From the NCBI GenBank assembly GCA_020746995.1, contig JAGPXD010000003.1, forward strand, positions 2,852,001 through 2,916,000: a stretch of DNA of 64,000 bases, given 5' to 3'. Of the stretch, positions 11,011-23,148 are shown piece by piece. Under the pieces are notes generated by a model. It was not told the origin of the DNA and ran no database searches. It saw nothing but the letters and a program-made list of their open reading frames with translations. Position 1 is the first letter of the stretch; every line of letters begins with the position of its first letter. The DNA is from Plectosphaerella cucumerina. Taxonomy: Eukaryota > Ascomycota > Sordariomycetes > Glomerellales > Plectosphaerellaceae. Both the position numbers and the translations under genes were made by a program.

Positions 11011-13339
11011 ATGGTATCCCTTCGTTCTGTCGCCGGCCTTGCCGCGTCGCTGGCTGTTGTGAGCGCCCAGAGCTCCGGCAGGCCGGGCCACGGTATGATC
11101 GGGCACGGCATCCCCATGTATGAGCCCGAGTGCGCTCACGCCTGCCGCGGTGGAAGCCCCCGAGCACACATCGACTGTGGTAACGGAGAGGAGCACGCAG
11201 CAGGTCATCACGGTGGTGTGGTGGTGACGCCAGGTAAGCACAACCATCCATTCCACCCTCGTCGCAAGAGGCTGACCATTCTGCCCGCCAGCATGCATGG
11301 CCGCCAACGAGCCGTGGCTTAAGACCGTGGCCTACTGTATCTATCAGAAGTGCCAGGGCATCGACAACTCCACCCTCGAGTTCTACTGGCAGACGGAGCT
11401 CATTAGTCGAAAGGACTTTCCCCAGGCCAAATGGTCGTACCAGGAGTCGCTGCACCATGTCTTCGAGGAGGGCGTTCCCACCGAGGTGTTGCCAGACGAC
11501 AGCGTCCTGAACAGGACGGTCCTTGTTGATGAAGAGACATACATCGCTACTGCAAACGGCAACACGGGCTTTGGAAACACGGAGAAGTGGCATGTCAACT
11601 TCAAGTCAGTATACTCTTCTCACCCTCTTCATCTTTGAGTCCTTTGGACTAACCTCCCCAGCCTCATCATCCTCCTGACAGGCGCCGGCATTCCGATCCT
11701 CTGCTCTCTTCTTCGCTTCCTGCCCTTCCCCAAGTCCTTCGTCAGTACCTTTAACGCCTACCTCATCGACCCTCCCGTCTTCGGCTCGCACCACAACGTC
11801 CCCATCCTCAAGAACCTCGCCATCGTCCCCACCCGCGGCCAGTTCCTCTTCCTTCTCTACATCTTCGCCATCAACATCATCGGCTCCTTCGTCGCTCTCG
11901 ACCGTCGCACCCCCAACTCGTGGTGGGGCAGCCCCGAGGAGGAGTTCCTCTCCCTCTACTCGAACCGCGTCGGAATGCTGTCCTTTGCCAACCTGCCTCT
12001 ACTCTTCCTCTACGCCGGCCGCAACAACATCCTCCTGTGGATCACGAACTGGTCGCACTCGACTTTCTTGCTGCTGCACCGCTGGATTGCATTCATCTGC
12101 ATGCTTGAGGCCGTGCTGCACTCGGCTGTCTACCTCGACTTGCACGTGCGCATCTACGAGGACCACGAGGAGATCGCCTCGGTCGAGTACTGGTACTGGG
12201 GCATCATTGCCACGCTTGCTCTCGTGCTTATCATTCCCTTCTCGATCCTCCCCCTTCGCCAGCGTCTGTACGAGGTCTTTCATGCCTTGCACATCGTCCT
12301 GGCCCTCGTCACCATCGTCGGGTGCTGGTACCACATCATCTGGAGGTACCAGCGCCAGTGGGGATACGAAGTCTGGGTTCTCATCACCATCGGTGTCTGG
12401 GTCTTCGACTGGTTCATTCGCGCCGTCCGCATCGGCCGCAACGGCGTGCTGAGAGCGTATGTCACCAAGATCGATGAGGATTACCTTCGCGTGGACATCC
12501 CCGGTCTCGACTCCCACGGCCATGTCTACCTCTACTTCCCGACTCTCAACTGGCGTGTGTGGGAAAGTCACCCATTCTCGGTGATCGGCCACAGCTCTCT
12601 GGCCTCTGGACCTGGCTCTTCTGGCGTTGATGAGGCCATCGCCAAGGCGTCAGAGAAGCTCAGCCCCGATGTCAATGAAACCGGAGTGGGTGCCACGTCT
12701 TCGTCGGCCTCGTCCCGTGGCTCGGTGCACCACCACCATGGGCCTGTTGGAACTACCCTCTACATCCGCCTCCGGACCGGAACCACCGTTCCCATCGCTA
12801 AGATGGCCGGTGTAGCCGGTGGCGTCGCCGTGCTGGCGGAGTCAAGCTACGGCGGCGAGTCCAAGCTGTACCCGGATGGCGGTCACCCTGAGCCATCCGC
12901 GGCCTACCCGAACCTGATCGCCATCGCGGGCGGTGTTGGCATTACCGCAGTCCTGCCCGTTCTCAGCTCCGCACAATCGCTCTACGCACCTCTCGGCTCC
13001 AAGAAGCTCTTCTGGGGTGTGCGTGCCAGCTCACAGGGCCTCGTCAACTCGGTCCAGAGCATTGTCGCCGCTTCTGGTGCGGCATCGGAAAGGCTCGCCC
13101 CTGCATTTGGCCGGAACCTGACAACATGGGGTGATGTCAATGTCGAGATCTCGATTGGTGAGCGTTTCGATCTCAGGGCGGTGCTGGAAGCCGAGCTTGC
13201 GGGGGAGAACTCGAAGGCTGGGACGACTGTTCTCGTTTGCGGGCCGGGTGCCATGGCCGACGAGGTCAGGAACGTTGTAACGGCGCTGGGAAGGCAGGGT
13301 CATGTCATTCGCTACGTGGAGGAAGCCTTTGCATGGTAG
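11011..13339 (+). CDS. Ferric-chelate reductase (FRE family), plasma membrane
   Basis: Transfers electrons from cytosolic NADPH through FAD and two b-type hemes to extracellular ferric chelates, the first step of reductive iron uptake. Three exons (11011-11233, 11292-11604, 11662-13339) give 737 aa. After a signal peptide (about 1-19), a Cys-rich extracellular domain carries ECAHACRG, CMAAN and CIYQKCQG. The ferric-reductase membrane core follows, with likely heme histidines in LLHRWIAFICMLEAVLHSAV and EVFHALHIVLALVTIVGCWYH (separate helices). The FAD motif is HPFSVI, the NADPH motif GGVGITAVLP, and the end carries CGPGAMADEV. All key motifs are intact. Both introns keep frame exactly. Substrate (iron or copper) cannot be told. 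A second FRE gene lies at 60669. Confidence 0.95.
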
Positions 13340-13727
13340 GCCTGCAGGTAATCATTTGGTCGCTCTCAAGATTCCAATGGATCTCTCGATGATGCCTTGA
13401 GCCCAGTGACTCCCAGTGAATGTGGCGTCTACTCGTGCCTTCGAATCCATTTTGCCGATGCCCACACTTGAGCCACCAAAACAGCAGGCACCAGGTGACT
13501 CCCGTGAGGCAAATCGCCACAGAACCTTGGGGAGTGCCGTGAAACTCAACGTGAACGACGGGTTTGGGGGGAGGCGTTTTTCCCAAGTATTCAGATGATA
13601 AATAGATGTGCCTGTCCCATCTTCTCCCAACCAAACCTTTTGCCTCGCTCTTCAACAACCCCAGCCTGCATCGCATCATTCGCCAGAACAAACTTGCCTC
13701 TTCTCATTCCACAACTGCATTTTCATC
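13340..13727. other. Intergenic region
   Basis: 3' flank of the ferric reductase and leader of the next gene. The last 100 bases are C/T-rich. No separate feature was seen. Confidence 0.5.
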
Positions 13728-15107
13728 ATGGGTCTTCCAACTTGCACGCTCGCAACACGCCGCACAGAGTATGCGGCAACACTCCAGACATTACCGGTGG
13801 ACATACTCTGCTTGATCCTCGAGCAATCAAGTTCAATCTCCGATCTCATCAGCGCAACACACGGCTGTCCGGCCCTCCTCCGTACGCGCAACAGTTTCGA
13901 AAAGCAGATTGTCTTTGCCACGCTCTGCAACCAATTCGAACCGGGAGAGCTACTTCCTATCCACCTTGCTTGCACGCTTCCAGTATCCGAAATTTTCGAA
14001 ATATGCGACTTCGAGAACAAGCTAGAAACCGTCAGATCCTCAAAGCCCCGAAACACAGAAGGGCCCATCTCGCCTACCAAATTCCGAATGTCCCTTTGCC
14101 TTGGACACCAAATCGAAGCCTTTCATAAGACTCTAACTCAGCTGATGGATCGATACTACAACGACGGTCCAGGCTCTCCCATTGGCCCCGAAGATCTCGA
14201 AATCAGTGTTGGCAACCGGTTCTTTGAACCCCACAGCGGTCTCCGAAGGGGATGCAACAGTCCTCATGTTAAAGAGCCTGAGTCAGTTCCAAGCAAGATA
14301 GAGCGGCTTCGACTCTTGCACGCCCTCTGCAACCTCGAAATTGTGAGGAAGTTGGTCGGATGCCGGTGGTTCTTCGACCGGGGAGAGAAAACCACTTGGA
14401 GACATTGCGTCCGAGAATGAAAAAGGTGTTCAGTATTCACGACTTGGCGAGTATGAACTCGGTCATCTCTTTTCTAGATGACCACACACAACCATGTAAG
14501 TTGAAACAGCCACGTAGCATTTTGTGCCTTGAATAATACGGCCAAGAACCTCGACTGATTTTTGCTCATCATAGACTACGCTGCCTTGCTCAATCGACTA
14601 GAAAAGGGGAGTAGCTTCGGCATGGGTCCATCGCCCCTACACAAGCGACTGGAAATAATCGTGAGAAACTACGGGCAGACCGGCGGACTCACGCCCAAGT
14701 TCTTCTACGCCGTCTCCATGGGTCTTGAGACCTGCCGCGATATGATGAAGAATCCCAACTCGCCAAAGCAACTGGGTCTCTTGATCAACCACCATGGCGG
14801 CTATCTTTGGCGTCATCTACGTCTCTATGATCTCATCCCAGAGGTCTCGGCAGTGGAGGACTCAATGCCAGTGTTCAGCCAACAGAGCCACTGGGGAAAC
14901 CTCATTCAGCTCCCGACGAAGGTGCGCCCAGACGAGCCAGAAAGGGGATGGCAGGCTGTCCAGAGGTATCCTTTGCATGGGGTCACTTCCTTTTTGACTC
15001 GCATATTTGAGTATGCCGAACTTTCAGACATCTTCTTCGTAGACCGGAGCGCTGGCGGGCAAAACCTTCAATCGCGCTGTCGGTGCCGCCGCGGTAACAA
15101 CTGGTAG
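13728..15107 (+). CDS. F-box-like hypothetical protein, apparent frameshift
   Basis: Possibly a substrate adaptor of SCF ubiquitin ligases. The preferred start is MGLPTCTLATRR at 13728; an in-frame ATG at 13608 adds 40 low-complexity residues. Residues about 18-45 (LQTLPVDILCLILEQ and what follows) match the fungal F-box helix pattern, LP-x-(2)-IL-x-LILE. The first frame stops at 14418 (CVRE-stop). Coding potential continues at once one frame over as MKKVFSIHDLASM up to a clean intron (14496-14574, GTAAGT to ATAG), then YYAALLNRLEKG to the stop at 15107. Adding one base in the GAATGAAAAA run near 14417 would join the halves. It is either a sequencing error or a recent disabling mutation. The rest of the protein is not recognised. 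Confidence 0.6.
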
Positions 15108-15339
15108 CATGGAAGGAAGGCGAGAACAACGAAGTCGTGTCCGCGAAGACAGGAAAGGTTTCTGGGGAAAGGAGGAAAAGAATGTCATAGGAAGGGAATC
15201 GTATATGTTAGGTAGTGAACTCGAGTATTGGCAGGGCCCTCGTGTCGTACTTCCAAAAACACAGATTGAACAACAACTTCCATCCCAAAACAAGACCCAA
15301 CAAACGGCTGATCTTCAACTTCAAAGCTCGAGACCTCAA

Positions 15340-16435
15340 CTAGAACTGAGAAAAGAACTGCCAGATCTCCCCCGATGTCCACGTAGTGCCGCTATCACCG
15401 GGAGCACCGTCACGCGGGGCGGCAATGTGACCCTCGTCAAACGCAATCCAAGTGACGGGATACCCCGCCCTGCAACCGGAATACTGCGTCTTGACATGAG
15501 TGAGGCTACCCTGCGTCGGCTCGCGCGGACTCAGCGACTGACACCCATTGTTGCGAACAAAACGATCGCGCAGGGTGCGTCCACCGGCAATGCTGGTGAC
15601 ACCGTCACGAATCCCGTGGATGCCCAGGTAAGCGACAGCGCCGTTACCTCCGCTGCAGCCGGACATCTGGCCGCCAGAGAGGACGGCGACAGCCCGGAAC
15701 TTGTCTGCAGCTGCACAGGCAAGGGCGTAAGACATGGCACCGCCGAAACTGAAACCGACGGAGAAACGCTGCTGCTGATTGATGCAGAGGCGGTCCTCAA
15801 CGTAGGTGATGATGGAATTGATGAAGTTGACATCAGAGCCGCCGCCGTTGCCCCAGCCGTTTCCGTTGCCCTGGGGAGCCACGAAGATGGCCGAGTTGTC
15901 GGCGAGACGTTGGAGGCCGTAGTAGTTCCAGACGCCCTGCTGGACGGTGCGGCCCGTGTCGACGTCACCCATGTTACCGCCCAGCCAATGCAGGCCGAAG
16001 ATGAGGCGATAGGCGCGGTTGGGGCTGTAGTTGTTGGGCAGCCGGAGGATGAACTGCCTTCCGTTGATGGTGTGGGTGCCGCTGGTAAGGCCGGCGGCCC
16101 TGCCGCAGCCGGGCGAGTTGTTGCCGCTCGAGGGAGGGGGAGTGGTGGGCGTTGTTGTCGGGGGCGGTGCCGTGGGAGGAGTGGTCGCGGGAGGAGGACT
16201 TCCTGAACCGGGCAGACATTGCGAGTACCATTGATTTTGGGCCTGGCAGGTGGCCCCAGAGACGCAGGTTGTCGGTCCGGACCATCCTTGGCCACCACCT
16301 TGGACAGGGTTAGTAACTGAGAGGGAGCCAAGCGAAGTCAGACGTACATTGTCCCCAAACGGGGGCTTGTGCCTGAGCGACGGAGGCGCAGGCCACAAGG
16401 GCCATGGCGCCCTTGACCATGTTGATGAGATGCAT
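15340..16435 (-). CDS. Feruloyl esterase, CE1 with N-terminal CBM1
   Basis: Cleaves ferulate or p-coumarate esters from arabinoxylan or pectin, helping xylanases. Two exons (16435-16348 and 16298-15340) are split by a 49-bp intron falling inside the cellulose-binding domain. The protein is 348 aa: signal peptide 1-22, CBM1 at about 25-60 with the CGGQGWSGPTTC core and its conserved aromatics, a Pro/Thr linker at 60-90, then a CE1 catalytic domain. The nucleophile is Ser213 in GFSFGGAMS and the likely catalytic His is His320 in DEGHIAAP. The usual oxyanion segment GLHWLGGNMGD is present. The domain order CBM1-linker-CE1 matches fungal FaeB/FaeD-like secreted esterases; an acetylxylan esterase is the main alternative. 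Confidence 0.92.
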
Positions 16436-17755
16436 GATGAAGGAATGGAGTTGGATGAATGCCTGTCACAGTTGGCGAGGTCTCTCAGGCAAGTGAAGGC
16501 AGCTTTAAGTATCTGCTCAGCATCCCGGACATGCCTGAAGATGGTAATGTCTTTTAGCCGGACATCATGACAAGCTGCTTGGTCAGACCGTCCTGCTCGA
16601 TCAGGGAACGTAATGCCTAGAGCAACTCCGTTCCGAAATAGGGGCTACAGGGAACGTCGCCAGGAAGGGCCATCTTGGAAAAGTGACCAGCCATTCAGAC
16701 GGCCCAAAAGTCTGCCCAGGAGCAAAAAGGACGTTTTCTGGGCCGCATCAAGGGGTAGGTAATGTAGCACCGAGGGCTTGGGATCCATGTCGTCGGCCAT
16801 TTTAGGTCGCATGATGTGGCTCCGCCGGAAAATTGCAGTGAAATGGCCCGCCAAGGCAGCCAAACCTACCACACACCCCGCAGAATACCCCGCGAAGCAC
16901 CTGTCGGCAGTTGACTTGGAGAGAGGACTTGCTGTGAATGCGGCAGATCCGGCTCCGAGCAGACTGTTTTGGGGGCTATGTTGCTATCTTGGGCGGTGCA
17001 TGGCGGTCTTGGACGCCGGCTGCAATTTGGAGACAAACACTATCGTCGTGTGCAACCGCCGAGGGAGTCTAGCAAGAGTCTTGCTAGGAAAAAAAGAGTT
17101 CTGGAGTGGCCAATGACCCGCCCTTTGCTGTTAGGGGGGCTGGCCTTGCTCGACAGTTCATTTCAAGTGGCGTGCTAGGTGTTTCGTGTAGATTGTTGCT
17201 GTCTGGGCATTCTGGACAACTAGTCAGCCCATTCTTCCCCAGAGTTCTTGCAGGCGAGGAATCAGTTGTGCGAATGATAATCTGTTCATTTTCTCGATTG
17301 TTGGGCAGTTCTTCGGACAAATCCACCCTTCGAGGTCTGGCTGCCGGCACCCACTACACCCGCGACATGCCTCCAGGCGCACTCCCCGAATACGGCACAG
17401 CAAGCCGGCATCAGAGCTCAGGCATATGCCAATGGATGATTGGGTAAAGATGATTACCTGAATTCACCTGTAGAGACTGCCATTGAGATGTCGTCCAGAT
17501 AGGCCCGTCACATCACTGGGCTGGTCACCAGGATCATTTGCTCCGGCATCATCATTGATGGACTGCTGGGCATCTACAGGCAGCCACGGGAGCCTATTTC
17601 AGCAGATCACTTGACAGAACCCATCTTCTCCAATCAAAGAATGGTTTTCAGCTTCCATCACCGCGAAGTCACCATTCTCAAAGTTCATATTTTTGACACT
17701 TCACCCAGCTCACTCTCAACAGCACGTCCAGCACCCGGAATTCAATAACTTCAAC
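16436..17755. other. Intergenic region between divergent genes
   Basis: A 1.3-kb shared upstream region of the feruloyl esterase (-) and the small orphan gene (+). Short frames are unsupported and no repeat or RNA was recognised. Its length suits regulated expression of the esterase. Confidence 0.45.
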
Positions 17756-18101
17756 ATGTCAGAACAGAAGACCCTTGAGAAGGCCGTTCAAGACCTCTAC
17801 GACATCACTGTTGAGTGCAACTCGATGGCCTACGTCAATCAGAACAACGTGCAGCACCAGATCTACCTCCCAAAGGGCACGGCTGCACGAGCCCGTGCCT
17901 TATTCGCGGCAGAGAACTGGGACGAACTGGCAAAGTTTCCTCCCTACAGTACGTGACACACTCGATCGTCTAGATGTCCACTTGAACATCGTCCTTTGTC
18001 AAATTTCTGCTAACTAGAACTTAGCTGGTCAGGGGTATACGCAGGACGATTACATCTTGACCAAGAAAAAGGTAGATCCGACCGGTCCCAGGCTGAGCTA
18101 G
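17756..18101 (+). CDS. Small hypothetical protein, 89 aa
   Basis: Not recognised. Two exons (17756-17948 and 18025-18101) are separated by a 76-bp intron with donor GTACGT, branch GCTAAC and acceptor TTAG. Joining gives FPPYTGQGYTQDDYILTKKK and a stop after RLS. The product is soluble and charged, with no signal peptide or membrane segment. The splice signals and preserved frame argue for a real gene. The C-terminal end converges on the aldo-keto reductase gene about 175 bp away. Confidence 0.6.
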
Positions 18102-18277
18102 GGAAGCTCAAAGTTTGGGTCGAAGGTCCAGCTGGAAGCGAAGACTGATATGTCAATGTTCATTGTCTCATACGCGCCAAATAAAACGTGTTGAAGGAAG
18201 TGACAATCAAGTTTTCCCTTCTAAATAAGCAGTGCCTCATTGATATCATTTATCCTCGCATGTTCCAGGCAGGGGCT

Positions 18278-19377
18278 TCATCGCCAGTATGTGGGCGCAT
18301 CCCCTCTCGTGATAGTCCACGCCTTGTCCAGCGCTTCCACAATCTCATCAGGAAGAGGCCCCTTCTCACATGCCTCAACGTTCTGCTCCAGCTGTTGGTG
18401 AGAGCTAATGCCCAGGATGACACCATCATTTCCACCCTTGGCGGGCGTCTTCAGCTTGCTGTGGTGGATGCACCACCGGAGACCAACTTCGATCAGGGGG
18501 ATGCCGTGCTTCTTCGCCACCGGTTCGACAACAGCCAAAGCGTCCATGGTCGACTGCTTGAAGTAGCGACTCATGTACATCTTGCCCAGAGCGCTGGTGT
18601 TGCTGAACCTGCCCTCTGCTGGCGTGTCAAGGCTGGTGTACTTTCCTGAGAACAGGCCAGCAGCAAGAGGGTTGTAGATGACGAGGGAGATGCCGAACTT
18701 GCGCAGACACGGCTCAAGCTCCGACTCAACTGCGCGTGCTGTTGGGTTTGGTCAGCATTAGAGAGTCTTGATGATGTTGGATGCGTCTTACTGATGGCAT
18801 TGTACATGCCCTGGTAGACAGTGGGCTTCACGAACCCCCTGAGAGCATCAGGTCAGCACATGTCCGAACTTTCAGAGGCCGACTCAAAACCATCGACTCA
18901 CCTGCGCTCGCAAATGCCAACAAACTCGGCAACTTCCCAGGCGGCATAATTGCTTAGGCCCAACTGTTTGAACTTGCCCGCCCGGTACAGGCCGTCGACG
19001 CACTCCAAAGTTTCCTCAAAGGGGAGACTGCGGTCAGGAGCGTGCAGATAGAAGATGTCCGTGCCGTCGACTCCCAGCTTGTCGAGACTCTCCTGCCACG
19101 CTCCCGGTAGCTTTTCAGGTCCATGGTCCCTCGGCGCCTTGGGCATGATCTTGGAGGCGATGGAGAAGCCGCGCTCCTTGAAACCAGCATCCTTGGTGAA
19201 GCCCTCCTGCTTCCCTGCGACATATGCGGCGGCGGTATCAAGCTCGTCGTAGCCCTTGCTGGAGAGGTAGTCGAGGCATTTCTTGTAGTCGTCCAATGAC
19301 GTGATGCGGGCTCCCTGATCGGCATCGGGGCCGATAGTCATGAGACCGAGGATGAGTCTGTTCTTCGCGGCTGCCAT
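18278..19377 (-). CDS. Aldo-keto reductase
   Basis: NADPH-dependent carbonyl reductase of the AKR superfamily, 327 aa, cytosolic. Three exons (19377-18902, 18838-18792, 18738-18278) with introns of 63 and 53 bp keep frame. The catalytic tetrad is Asp47 and Tyr52 (ELDTAAAYVAGKQEG), Lys76 (IASKIMPK) and His112 (IFYLHAPD). The region around QGMYNAITRAVESEL and NPLAAGLFSGKY is typical of the AKR7-like group (aflatoxin-aldehyde-reductase type) in fungi. The C-terminal LGISSHQQLEQNVEA fits the NADPH-binding helix region. The natural substrate is unknown; detoxification of reactive aldehydes is a fair guess. Confidence 0.93.
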
Positions 19378-20146
19378 GATGTGCGTAGAGCGGGATTCTG
19401 CGTTCGGTGAAGTTAAGGTGTTGACGGCGGACAGGTTGCATACGACGACCGTTGCTTTGAGTTATATTGGGAGCACACGGAGGATGGGAGTAGCAAACGC
19501 CGGCCGGGACGGAGACTTGTCCGCCGCTACCGGAGCATGTGTTTAGACTCCGGCCCACTGTGTGACCGAAAGGCATTCGATGAGGCAGCAAAGGAGTGCC
19601 GTATTTTGGGGCCGTTCCGGTGCATCGGCGACAAGGCCGAAGGCGTGATGGGTGATGTGGGGAGGGGTTGAAAAGGGGGTGGCGACGGTGGCAGAGGGCG
19701 GGGAAGTACCGCCCTGCGACGGATACGTGTGGAAAGGTACATCTCCTAGCCCCTCAATCGACTCACCTTGTCATTACGAAAGCCAAGATGACTTTGACAG
19801 CACCTTCTTCGGGGCTCATTCTGATCGACCCATGTAAGTCCAAATGCACTCATACTCTTTTAAACGCTCAGCTGCAAATTGGGACTTGAGTGCACGGACG
19901 GGTCGCTGGGAATACCTACCTAAGCAACTTATGGACGCAGGTATGAGAAGGTATTCAAGGCTGATGACATGCTGTTGCAAGGACTTCATGGTCCTCTTAG
20001 CTTGGGCGCCGGGCAAAAAGTACGGTAGGCTGAAGTTACTCGCCCCTGAGGCAGTGGCCAAGCTCAACGCCCTAAGAGCTTGTTGTGTGGCAGGACTGGT
20101 CGGCCGACTAATAGAAGGAAGGTAACGACTAAACCGCATCCCTGGC
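19378..20146. other. Intergenic region
   Basis: Upstream region of the aldo-keto reductase and 3' flank of the peptidase-like gene. No supported gene, RNA or repeat was seen. Confidence 0.45.
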
Positions 20147-22368
20147 CTACCATGCAAAGTTCTTCCGCTGCTCCTGCCAGCGAGCCCTGGCCTTGTCCAG
20201 CGCCTCTGAGTTACTGTCGCGGCGTGCGACGGCCCCCAAGCTCTCATTCCCTGTCCAGAAGACGGGAAGTTCGTTGGCGCATGTGCTGCCGAACTCGGGA
20301 AGGGTCCCGTCCTGGAAGTACTGGCGCATGTGCTGCACTGCGCACCCGTTCCTTCCCAGGTTTACACCATGCTTCTCGGGTCAGCTTCGAATAGAGCAAG
20401 TAAGGAACTATCATCTGTGACTTACGCCGATGCCCTCAACGATAACAAGACCAGAGCCTGGAAATAGTTTGGCATTCCTCTCGGCATGAACCAAAGGCGT
20501 AATTGGGTCCAGCCGGCTGTTGACGTAGAGAATGGGGTGGCTGAGGTTGCCTCCGAACGGGCCTACAATCTGGTCAGTGCTAGCCAAAGCAAATGGCGCT
20601 AAGATTGGTACATGTACTGACCTGCAAAGGGGTTCTTGGGAGCAGGCTTGCCCTGACAAGGCCAGTGGAGTTGGAGCTCCTGTCCAGGGGCACGGTGGCG
20701 CTTGCTGGCGTCTTCATAGTGCGCCAGCATCTCATCCAAGTCCGACGAGACACCACCAACAAGATCGTTGCAGCGCGTGTACTCTTCACCCCAGAGCGGC
20801 CAGACGTAGCGGTGGTCCGGGTTACGGGGGTCTTGGTACGAGTTGTCGTCAAAGTCAGGCCGGGGAGCCCATTTCTGTCCGATGAGCAATGATTCAGGGG
20901 TCGGATCCATCCTCACGGCACTCCTTTCAACGGCAGCCAGGGCCACGGCAAAGTCTGGGAAGCCCCACTGCAGCACTGTGAATCAGCGATCGCATTCCTT
21001 TCATGGATGGATGGGTACGTACCTCTGCCGAGTAGCCCATGGAATGGCTCAGCGCGATGAGCGTCGAGTATAGGGGAGGCTCGATGAGCCAGTTCGAGCT
21101 GATTTCCGCGTGTGTCGAGTTGAGACGTGCAAGCTGCATGATGTTCTCGTACCGAGCCTCGACGGCCTCGGCAGTAGGCTCGTGAACAGCGCAGTTGGAA
21201 TCGTCGGCGCATTCCTCGAAGAAACGCTGGAGAATCTGGTCGACGTTCGAGAAGTCACTAGACAGATCTCCAGTTGGCCACAGATTGATGTCGATGTTTG
21301 CTGTAGACAAACTTTTGTCAGCAGAAGAATGGCGCAATGGAGCATGTTTACCGACCGTCAAGGACCATCCGCTCAACATTGTTGGGGAAAAGGGTTGCGA
21401 AGTAGATTCCAAGAGCAGTTCCCCAGCTGACGCCGTGGAAGCGGACCTTTGACTGGCCCAACGCCCTCATGATGCTGTGCATGTCGTGGGCATGGTGATA
21501 CGTCGAGATGTACCTCTGGACACCATTGGCACCCATGAGGTCCTCGCAGGATGCTGATTGGATGAGATGGTATCTCCGGTAGTTGTTTAGGAAGGCAACG
21601 TGATCATCGTACTGGCCAGGGACACCCTGATGTCTGGACAGCCAGACACCCCGACGCTGATCGCTTGTCCAGCATTGCTGGCGAGGAATGCTCAGTCCGA
21701 CTATCAGAGGAGAAGCCCTTGTCAGCGACTGTGCACAACAGCAGCAGAGGAAAAGATAGAGGGCTACCTACCGCCACGAGGGTCCCAAGAAATGAGGTCC
21801 TGGGATCAGATGTGAGTTTGAGCACAAGCTAGCAAGCAACTCGCGAGAGACTTACATGGTTGTGACCCAGCTCTTGATGAAGCAGCGCACCGTACCTATC
21901 ACGAGGCATCTCAATAAGAATTGGGATACCTGGACCGCCTGGGTTGTGCAGGATCGGGCCCTTGTAGTCCGTCATGTTGAGAGCTCGGCGTCTGATTAGG
22001 GCCAGGGTGACCTTGTTGCCAGTTGAGCACGAAGCATTCTTGGCATTATAGTCCATCGGGACCTCATAGCGGGTTAGCATCTCGGGGTCAAGTGGGAGAT
22101 GAAGATGGGTACTGACCTCGAGGCGAGCGCAATCAACATTGCTATTATCGAACAGGTCCGTCCTGTAACAAGGAGTCCATTCGAGGCCTCCGGAGATGGT
22201 ACTGGGCTCAAGCTTTGGGAGTATCCGTCAGTCTCTGATGCGACCCTCGAGTTCCAGGTTTTCCACACAACTCACCTCGTTCCAAGCGAATGTGGGGAGG
22301 TCCTGCGCCGAAATGGGCAGAACGGCCGCAAGGCCAATCCAAGCAATGGATCTGGTAGAGAACGTCAT
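20147..22368 (-). CDS. Secreted TAP-like alpha/beta-hydrolase (tripeptidyl/prolyl aminopeptidase type)
   Basis: Likely a secreted serine exopeptidase of the TAP/prolyl-aminopeptidase group, 585 aa from nine exons: 22368-22276, 22212-22117, 22062-21856, 21799-21772, 21700-21356, 21300-21023, 20967-20622, 20562-20426, 20374-20147. All eight introns are 51-71 bp GT-AG and keep frame. Signal peptide about 1-21. The N-terminal LEPS-x-(5)-LEWTPCY and CARLEVPMDY are family hallmarks. The oxyanion region is HNPGGPG, the nucleophile Ser lies in HGVSWGTALG, the acid in NSRLDPITP, and the last triad position probably in IGKHGVN. The Cys-rich C-terminal RNGCAVQHMRQYFQDG is the TAP-like C-terminal domain. 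A bacterial-type lipase is less likely. Confidence 0.88.
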
Positions 22369-23148
22369 TGTCGCAACATCAGTAGTACAGTTCGAGAGCC
22401 GCACAGCGTGGGTGGGAGAATCAATCTTTATATTCTGAGCTGTGCCAGTGCTGTGTTACCGCCAGCCCTGGCCCCTTGGTCTGCGTAGGACCACCAGGGT
22501 CGGTCCCAAGCTGCTCGCCATGACATGCCAAGATGTGCCACGGACATGGCGCCTCGGAGTTTGGGACTTCCGATCATGAGCGGACAGATGACCTTCCCAG
22601 TTCGGCTGAGGTGGGCTGAGAAAGTTCAGCAGGCAACAGTCAATCGTGTCCAGTTTCTTTGTGTTCCCCCTGTCGGTTCAATTGAACGATCTGTAGATAC
22701 AGGGGAACAGCCGCCTTGCCACAGCCAATATGATGGAAACTGACATCCAAAAGTCCCTTCCCTTCGCCCGGCTTCGGTCGTTTGACAACCTAAGCAGTGC
22801 CTAATCTGGTTTAGTTCCCGACTTTCAGCGGATGATGCCCGCATGTTTGCCACACTCCCCTGTCGGCTCCTGGCTGGCCTGCTGGGCCATTGATTCTATG
22901 GAGGCGGTGGGTGCCATGGCAGCCTTGGTTCGGCGCCTCCCGACGGGCGCTAAACAGCGGCCGCCTGCAAGATCCTTGCAGCGCTTGAAGAGGGATGAAC
23001 TTCCATCGGGTCGCACAGCGTCCACCGGTTTACTCTGGGAGGCCGGCCACCTGCCTGAATCGGACTCTCGGGACAATATCAACTCCGCCATATCGGCGGA
23101 TCGACGTCTCGCTAGTCCTTTATTCGTATCGCTCGTATTCTGGGCACG
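22369..23148. other. Intergenic region
   Basis: Promoter side of the TAP-like gene and 3' flank of the truncated regulator. No supported gene; only overlapping short frames. Confidence 0.45.

Noticed and set aside
15109..16206. 365-codon plus-strand frame opposite the feruloyl esterase
   Set aside because: Val/Ala/Gly-rich antisense of the CE1 domain and linker; no independent support.
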